From assembly GCA_021613375.1 (NCBI GenBank), contig CM038704.1, positions 2,220,147 to 2,284,146 of the forward strand: 64,000 nucleotides of DNA. Reading direction: 5' to 3'. Below the pieces are notes generated by a model. It did not search any database, was not told the DNA's origin, and saw nothing but the letters and a program-made list of their open reading frames with translations. This stretch comes from Megaleporinus macrocephalus. Its lineage: Eukaryota; Chordata; Actinopteri; Characiformes; Anostomidae. The position numbers and the translations under genes are program-made. Every line of letters starts with the position of its first letter. Position 1 is the first letter of the stretch. Below, in pieces: positions 57,341-64,000 of this stretch.

Positions 57341-57509
57341 TTACTGCTGTGGGGCCGGCAGACTCAGGTCTGGCTGTTCAATATAAAAATTTGACGATTT
57401 GTTTTTTTTTTGTACAGATTACGCAGCAATCAGAAAATCCACCGGCACGAGTTTCAGTGATGATTTCAACCACATTAACACCAGATCTGAACTCCAGCCT
57501 ATTATTATA

Positions 57510-57767
57510 ATTACTGACATAAATAAATACCATAATAAATCTGCTCTATATGTATATATAATCTAATCAACCTGATTTTTATATATTTATATATATATAA
57601 TATAATATATAAATAATTATATAATATATAATTATGTAAAATATAATGCAATAATGCAACAAATCTGCTCTATATGTATATCTCCTAAAATAAATCTGCT
57701 CTATGTATATATAATGTAAATGTAAATATACTAAAATAAATAATCTCTCTCTTTTTCTCTCTCTCTC

Positions 57768-57834
<67 letters not shown>

Positions 57835-58038
57835 TTATAATAAAATAAATCTGCTCTATATGTATATCTACTAAAATAAATCTGCTCTATATGTATATAT
57901 AATAAATCAGGTTTTTAACTACACATACTATAATACATCTCCTCCATGTGCATATACACTAGAATAAATGTTCTTTATACATATACTGTAAAAAATAAAA
58001 TTTGCTCTATATGTAAATATACTAAAATAATTAAGCTG

Positions 58039-58122
<84 letters not shown>

Positions 58123-58265
58123 TATAGAATCTTCTCTATGTGTATATACTACAATAAATCTGCCATATAAGTGTATAAATTGCAATAAATTTGCTGTATA
58201 AGTATATAATAAATTTGCTGTACAAGTATATATAATGTTGTATAAATATATATAATGCAATAAAT
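57510..58265. repeat. AT-rich degenerate minisatellite with two (TA)n runs
   Basis: The word aaatctgctctatatgtata recurs near 57537, 57660, 57846 and 57880, with weaker copies to 58265. (TA)n runs of about 50 and 80 bp interrupt it at 57774-57823 and 58038-58117. Confidence 0.85.
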
Positions 58266-58344
58266 CAGGCTTCAGATTCTTGGGTCTGTTAACCACTTGT
58301 TGTCACATGGATTTTTTTAAGAAAGAGCTCCAGACAGTAATGTG

Positions 58345-58945
58345 TATATATACACTACCACCATAAACAGCATCACCACCACCACTGTAAACACCATCAC
58401 TACAAATGTATACACCATCACCACCACTGTAAACATCATCACCACCACTGTAAACATCATCACCACCACCACTGTGAACACCATCACCACCACTGTGAAC
58501 ACCATCACCACTACCAATGTAAACACCATCACCACCACCACTGTAAACAACATCACCAATGTAAACACCATCACCACTGTAAACACCATAATCACCACTG
58601 TAAACATTACCACCACTGTAAACACCATCACTACTGTAAATACCACCACCACTATAAACATCATCACCACTGTAAACACCATAATCACCACTGTAAACAC
58701 CATAATCACCGCTGTAAACACCATAATCACCACTGTAAACACCATCACCACTACTGTAAACACCATCATCACCACTGTAAACACCATCACCACTACTGTA
58801 AACACCATCATCACCACCACTGTAAACACCATCATCACCACCACTGTAAACACCATCATCACCACTGTAAACACCATCATCACCACTGTAAACACCATCA
58901 TCACCACTGTAAACACCATCATCACCACTGTAAACATCACCACAA
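58345..58945. repeat. Trinucleotide-based minisatellite (catcaccactgtaaacac)
   Basis: Around 30 copies of an 18-21 bp unit, catcaccactgtaaacac with extra cac or atc triplets. Units are multiples of three, so both strands stay open (206 and 230 codons of T/N/I and V/F/M); these are not genes. Confidence 0.95.
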
Positions 58946-59022
58946 CACTTCTGGGTCTGTAAGTTTCTTTACAATTAATCACATCAAACCACTGTGAGTG
59001 ACTGCTCAAGGACTGAATTTTG

Positions 59023-59044
59023 AACCCTAACCCTAACCCTAACC
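59023..59044 (-). repeat. Short interstitial telomere-type repeat
   Basis: Three to four copies of ccctaa, the complement of the vertebrate telomere unit TTAGGG. Confidence 0.85.
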
Positions 59045-59384
59045 TTTAAACTCACTAAATAAACAGTGTTACAATGCAGGTGTGTTGACAAAATCTCACT
59101 TCGAAAGTCACATCATTTAAAATATGCAGCTGGGAATTAAGTGTTTTTGCATCTACAAACAAAAAATTATCTTTTCAGAATAAAGAAAAATTATAGAAGC
59201 TCTGAGTCCAGATTTGTCCTCAGCGCCCCGAGACACGACGTACTGATCAGTCAAACCAGATAGTTAAGACTGTTAAACCAAAACACAGACACATAATCAC
59301 TCCTTACTCTGAATGAATGAACAAATGAATGAACGAATACAGAGCCTAACGTTATTCTCTCAGATACCAACTGATAAACCTCAC
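59045..59384. other. Unannotated sequence
   Basis: No recognised feature. Confidence 0.4.
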
Positions 59385-60245
59385 CAGAGAGAGAATGAGA
59401 AGAATAAGAGAAAGTAGAGTAACAAAGGAGAAAGAGAGAGAAAGAGTGACTAACAGAGGAGAGAGAGAATGAGAAGAATAAGAGAAAGTAAAAAGAGTAA
59501 AAAAGGAGAAAGAAGAGAGAGAAAGAGGGAAGGACTAACATAAGAGAGAGAGATAGAATGAGAAGAATAAGAGAAAGTAAAGAGAGTAACAAAGAGAAAC
59601 AAGAGAGAAAGAGTGAAGGACTAACAGAGAAAATAGAGACAGAACAATAAGAATGAGAGAAAGTAAAGAGAGTAAAAAAGGGGAAAGAAAAGAGAAAGAG
59701 TGAAGGACTACCAGAGGACAGAGAGAGAGAGAAAAAAATGAGAGGAATAAGAGAAAGTAAAGAGAGTAAAAAAGGAGAAAGAAGAGAGAGAAAGAGGGAA
59801 GGACTCACAGAGGACAGAGAGAGAATGAGAAGAATAAAAGAAAGTAAAGAGTAAAAAAGGAGAAAGGTATAGAGATAAAGAGTGAAGAAAGAGAGGAAAG
59901 AAACATAGGAAGGAAAGAAGAATGAGAAAAAAGTAGAGGACAAGAGACAGAGACGAAGACCAGAAAGATAAATAGAAAAAAAGACTTAGAAAAAGGGAGA
60001 GAGTGAAGTAAAAGAGAACAAGAGTAATGGAGTAAAAGAGTGAGAGAGAGAGAAAGAAATAGAAATGTAATAGAGTGAGAGAGAGAGAGAGGGAGAGAGA
60101 ATAAAAGTCAGTGTGACAACAAAATGAAAAAAGTGTGAGAGAAGAGAGCTGTCCGATGGATAAGTTGGGGGGGAGAGAGAAAAGGTGGGGGATAGGGAGA
60201 GAGAGAGAGAGAAAGAGAGGGAGAGAGAGAGAAAGAGAAAGAGAC
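59385..60245. repeat. Long purine (GA)-rich tract with repeated larger unit
   Basis: GA-rich block in which agagaatgagaagaataaga and aaagtaaagagagtaa words recur about every 60 bp from 59389 to 59870, then purer GA to 60245. Minus-strand S/L/F-rich frames are artefacts. Confidence 0.95.
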
Positions 60246-60269
60246 AGACTAGTCCTCCTGAAAATAAAC

Positions 60270-60420
60270 AGGGTGTCGCGTTTCAAAGGCGAGGGGGGAC
60301 ACAGGCATTCCATTGTTCAAGCCAATTATCAGAGGAAAATAATAACAACAGATGGTCTCAGAAAGGCCAAAGAAGGAGTGAGTGAGGAGAAGAGAGGAGA
60401 GCTGCAGAGCAGATGATGAA
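60270..60420. promoter_or_regulatory. Candidate conserved non-coding element
   Basis: Complex sequence with ccattgttcaagccaattat near 60310 (SOX-like attgtt plus homeodomain-like aattat). Flanked by a GA tract and the second 50/54-bp array. Confidence 0.3.
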
Positions 60421-60597
60421 ATGTGAGAGTGAAGGACTTTGGAGGGGGTCAAGTCTGACTCCACCGTCACACAACTCTATATACCAGATGTGGACAAACC
60501 TTCAGTTACATACATACATCAATCTCTCAGAAACAACAACAAGATATAACTTCTCCAACATCATACTAACTACAAGAGTAAATAATAAACATCAAAT

Positions 60598-61050
60598 TAA
60601 CATCAAATAAACAAACATCACTCACCACCGCCCTCTAAAGGAGTTATTAACAAACATCAAATAAACAAACATCACTCACCACCGCCCTCTAAAGGAGTTA
60701 TTAACAAACATCAAATAAACACACATCACTCACCACCGCCCTCTAAAGGAGTTATTAACAAACATCAAATAAACACACATCACTCACCACCGCCCTCTAA
60801 AGGAGTTATTAACAAACATCAAATAAACAAACATCACTCACCACCGCCCTCTAAAGGAGTTATTAACAAACATCAAATAAACAAATATCACTCACCACCG
60901 CCCTCTAAAGGAGTCATTAACAAACATCAAATAAACAAACATCACTCACCACCGCCCTCTAAAGGAGTTATTAACATCAAATAAACAAACATCACTCACC
61001 ACCGCCCTCTAATGGAGTTATTAACAAACATCAAATAAACAAACATCAGT
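60598..61050. repeat. 50/54-bp minisatellite, second array (about 9 copies)
   Basis: Same unit and orientation as 54285-55420, with the same 50/54-bp length alternation. The arrays are separated by about 5.2 kb. Confidence 0.95.
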
Positions 61051-61423
61051 TTTACATCAATATAATAAAATATAATATTAACCAGTGAAGCTGTTTGATT
61101 AAAACTCTTACTGTATTAGCAAATTATTATTTTATGTATTAGTTATATGTAATTATTTTTTAGCTCATTAAAAGCAGCAAAAAACCTACTTATCTTTAAT
61201 GCTAATATTCTTTATTTGTTATTTTTACACTGTATTTCTATTTTAAGGCTTTAAAAGTAAAGATGTTTCTGCTCTTGGTTTTTGTTTAGGGGGTAAAAGC
61301 AGCATATTTGACTTGTATATTTTTCCGTGCAGGAGCTGCAGGGCTGGACTGTGTGGTGCGAGAGAGAACCCATCGAGTGTGCACACACTGAGGGATGTGC
61401 CATAACGCTGCTCGACTGACAGC

Positions 61424-61425
<2 letters not shown>
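61051..61425. other. Unannotated sequence
   Basis: No recognised feature. Confidence 0.4.
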
Positions 61426-61426
<1 letters not shown>

Positions 61427-61459
<33 letters not shown>

Positions 61460-61460
61460 A
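61427..61460. repeat. (TG)n microsatellite
   Basis: Pure gtgt run. Confidence 0.95.
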
Positions 61461-61489
61461 CTGAAGGGAGGGCGGATCTTCCGCCCGCC

Positions 61490-61970
61490 TAAAAAACAAA
61501 ACGCATTCTCAATGTGCCCCTGTCAGGGCTGGGAGATGTCTTCAGATAGAGGCACAAAAGATCTGCCCTTTCTTTTCAGATAAGAGAAAAGCGAAGGCAG
61601 AAAAAAAAGTTTTTGTTTCATTAACTCAAGACTAAAGCGTAATTATCTCCCAGTGGACATTAATCACCAGCACTCGGGCCGCGAAACTTAAAGCGCTTTC
61701 CTCCTCACTCATCTGAGAAGCTCTTCTCTCTCTCTTTCTTCCTAACAGCTGTTTTTTTTTTCCTCTGCACCCTTCAGATGAGATTAGCCAATCAAATAAT
61801 GGTGGGGGATCGTGGGGGCACGAGGAAAATACAAGTTTAAGAATGGTGCCCGCTCGAGAGCTCTAAGCGGAGCGTTATCTGCCCTCATATTCTCACACTT
61901 GGCAGGGAAGCGCTTTCCTTCGGTGTCATCGGCCATCTCTCCGTGATCTGTCACTCTCTTTCTCTCGGGA
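61490..61970. promoter_or_regulatory. Candidate conserved non-coding element
   Basis: Repeat-free with tttcagataagagaaaagcg near 61573 (GATA core), aagcgtaattatctcccagt near 61635, and tgagattagccaatcaaata near 61779 (CCAAT-type core). CpG words lie around 61670 and 61850. Confidence 0.38.
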
Positions 61971-62119
61971 GGTGTGAGCAGAGGTCCACAACATGCACGT
62001 CTAGGGTGTCATCAACAGATAAATATTTAATAAGTAATAATATTTCAGTATAAATCACTGTACAATCAACTAGTGAGGCTTCACAATCAATAAACAATCC
62101 TAATAATAAAGACATGATC

Positions 62120-63092
62120 TGCATATACGCCAATCAGCTCCTTGCTTCTACACTCACTGTCCAGTTCATCTACTTCACCTGCCATATAGGAGCACTGAAG
62201 ACCCCTACAGGACCACAGTGGATCAGACACAGTGCCATATAGGAGCACTGTAGACCCCCACAGGACCACAGTGGATCAGTGGATCAGACACAGTGCCACA
62301 TAGGAGCACTATAGATCCCCACAGGACCACAGTGGATCAGTGGATCAGACATAGTGCCATATAGGAGCACTGTAGACCCCCACAGGACCACAGTGGATCA
62401 GTGGATCAGACATAGTGCCATATAGGAGCACTGTAGACCCCCACAGGACCACAGTGGATCAGTGGATCAGACATAGTGCCATATAGGGGCACTGTAGACC
62501 CCCACAGGACCACAGTGGATCAATGGATCAGACACAGTGCCACATAGGAGCACTATAGATCCCCACAGGACCACAGTGGATCAGTGGATCAGACATAGTG
62601 CCATATAGGAGCACTGTAGACCCCCACAGGACCACAGTGGATCAGTGGATCAGACATAGTGCCATATAGGAGCATTGCAGACCACCACAGGACCACAGTG
62701 GATCAGTGGATCAGACACAGTGCCATATAGGAGCATTGTAGACCGCCACAGGACCACAGTGGATCGGTGGATCAGACACAGTGCCATATAGGAGCAGTGT
62801 AGACCCCCACAGGACCACAGTGGATCAGTGGATCAGACATAGTGCCATATAGAAGCACTGTAGACCCCCACAGGACCACAGTGGATCAGTGGATCAGACA
62901 CAGTGCCATATAAGAGCACTGTAGACCGCCACAGGACCACAGTGGATCAGTGGATCAGACACAGTGCCATATATGAGCATTGTAGACCCCCACAGGACCA
63001 CAGTGGATCAGTGGATCAGACATAGTGCCATATAGGAGCACTGCAGACCCCCACAGGACCACACTGGATCAGACACAGTGCCATATAGGAGC
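62120..63092 (-). repeat. 61-bp minisatellite derived from repeat R3
   Basis: About 15 copies of a 61-bp unit with gccatataggagcactgtag, acccccacaggaccacagtg, and gatcagtggatcagacacag. On the minus strand these words (ctgtgggggtc, ctcctatatgg, tgtctgatccact) match parts of R3 near 9640-9830. The unit differs from the 45-bp array built from R3 at 9817. Confidence 0.95.
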
Positions 63093-63550
63093 CAACTATT
63101 ATTTATTTTAACATAAAATCATGCCAGAATACTTTATTTAGAATTTAGTATATAAGTATATTTATATTTAGTATTTAGTATATAACTAAACAACCTTCTT
63201 TCATACTTTACTTAATCAGTCTATACAGTTGGATGGTTGCACCACCTGACATTGCTTTCTTATGCGTAGGCCTAGATATAACAGCTTCACTGGCCAGCAT
63301 AAAACACCCAGGAATAATCTGGTGACTTTCAGGGAGTCCAGGAAGTTTATTAGGGGGTCCTGGATTGTTGTTTTTTTGAACAACAACAAAAAAATAAAAA
63401 TGCTAAAAGGTTTTTGAACGTTATTAAATATTATGTGTGTTTTATTATTAACTACTATAAACAACTTTGCGCTGTTATGTTTAAAAGGTGGTAAATAAAA
63501 GTATTATTATTATAATTATTATTATCATTAAATACTGTAAACCCTGGCAA
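63093..63550. other. Unannotated AT-rich sequence
   Basis: Includes a short atttagtatataa repeat near 63140-63190. No gene recognised. Confidence 0.4.
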
Positions 63551-63552
63551 TA

Positions 63553-63554
<2 letters not shown>

Positions 63555-63586
<32 letters not shown>

Positions 63587-63587
63587 G

Positions 63588-63632
<45 letters not shown>

Positions 63633-63635
63633 TCT
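63555..63635. repeat. Tetranucleotide microsatellite (ctgt/ctat/cttt)
   Basis: ctgtctgt run changing to ctatctat and then ctttcttt. Confidence 0.97.
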
Positions 63636-64000
63636 CCATTTGTGTCATAGGTGCAGCCCATTCACTTTGACTTGCAGGAGTGCAACTATCGCTCTGGTGT
63701 CCATGCTAGGCTAGACTTGACCGGTTCCCCACCCTGAAAACAAATTTGACCACCTTCCACTGCAACTGTCTACACAGTGAACTGAAATATCCCGGACTCG
63801 TACAGTCATACAGATAAACGGGATAACGATGGCTGTTCTATGTATTCACACTTGCTTGTTTAAAGGCTCTGACAAACCTCATCAACCAGTACATCACCGA
63901 CTACTACTCTGTGTTCATCGTGCAGTAACAGCCCTAATTAAATGATATATTTCCACATCTGTGCATTAACAGATACGCACTGGAAAAATTCAATCGTGAC
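63636..64000. other. Unannotated sequence at right edge
   Basis: Complex sequence without a recognised feature. Confidence 0.35.

Noticed and set aside
58317..59009. 230-codon and 206-codon frames on opposite strands
   Set aside because: Trinucleotide-based minisatellite keeps both strands open; no complex protein sequence.

Overview
The window looks like intergenic DNA from a teleost fish. It contains tRNA-derived SINEs, hAT, Harbinger and piggyBac-like DNA transposons, very many micro- and minisatellites, and islands of CpG-bearing complex sequence of the kind that forms conserved non-coding elements. An ostariophysan such as a characin or catfish would fit, but I cannot fix the species. 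I find no intact protein-coding gene, rRNA, functional tRNA, CRISPR array or bacterial-style operon. The long open frames are translations of tandem repeats whose unit is a multiple of three, or of purine-rich tracts. The only coding traces are two dead transposon fragments: a BED-finger hAT transposase (4247-4742) and a Myb/SANT-like Harbinger protein (51549-51767).

Layout. 1-1605: 20-bp minisatellite grown from the tRNA-like head of a SINE. 2.6-5.1 kb: a candidate regulatory block, then a decayed hAT element with a 57-bp minisatellite. 6.4-6.8 kb: a short hAT-like MITE. 7-8.6 kb and 10.8-12.5 kb: CpG-rich candidate regulatory blocks separated by a 45-bp minisatellite. 15-17.4 kb: AT repeats and an expanded SINE. 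17.7-19.1 kb: candidate regulatory sequence. 19.2-21.4 kb: a 2.2-kb array of a 12-bp unit. 21.4-25.5 kb: SINE fragments and a long purine tract. 26.5-32.7 kb: two copies of a terminal-inverted-repeat element carrying nested insertions, plus a 430-bp unit repeated in tandem. 33-41.4 kb: regulatory-like blocks, MITEs, a piggyBac-like element, and a second SINE with an A-box minisatellite in inverted orientation. 41.7-44.6 kb and 47.5-48.1 kb: more regulatory-like sequence. 45.6-51.9 kb: hAT and Harbinger elements and an inverted repeat pair. 52.4-61 kb: four large purine or CA/TA tracts and two arrays of one 50/54-bp minisatellite. 61.5-63.6 kb: a last regulatory-like block, a 61-bp minisatellite and a tetranucleotide run.

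Two themes recur. First, most minisatellites are internal expansions of recognisable dispersed repeats. Second, several of these repeats carry close or perfect matches to the CTCF core consensus CCASYAGRKGGCRS, so the arrays may multiply CTCF-like sites. A TAATCC-rich array and an A-box-rich array multiply other binding cores. These are motif matches only. Conservation, chromatin and binding data are absent here, and every 'candidate regulatory' call is an inference from sequence texture.
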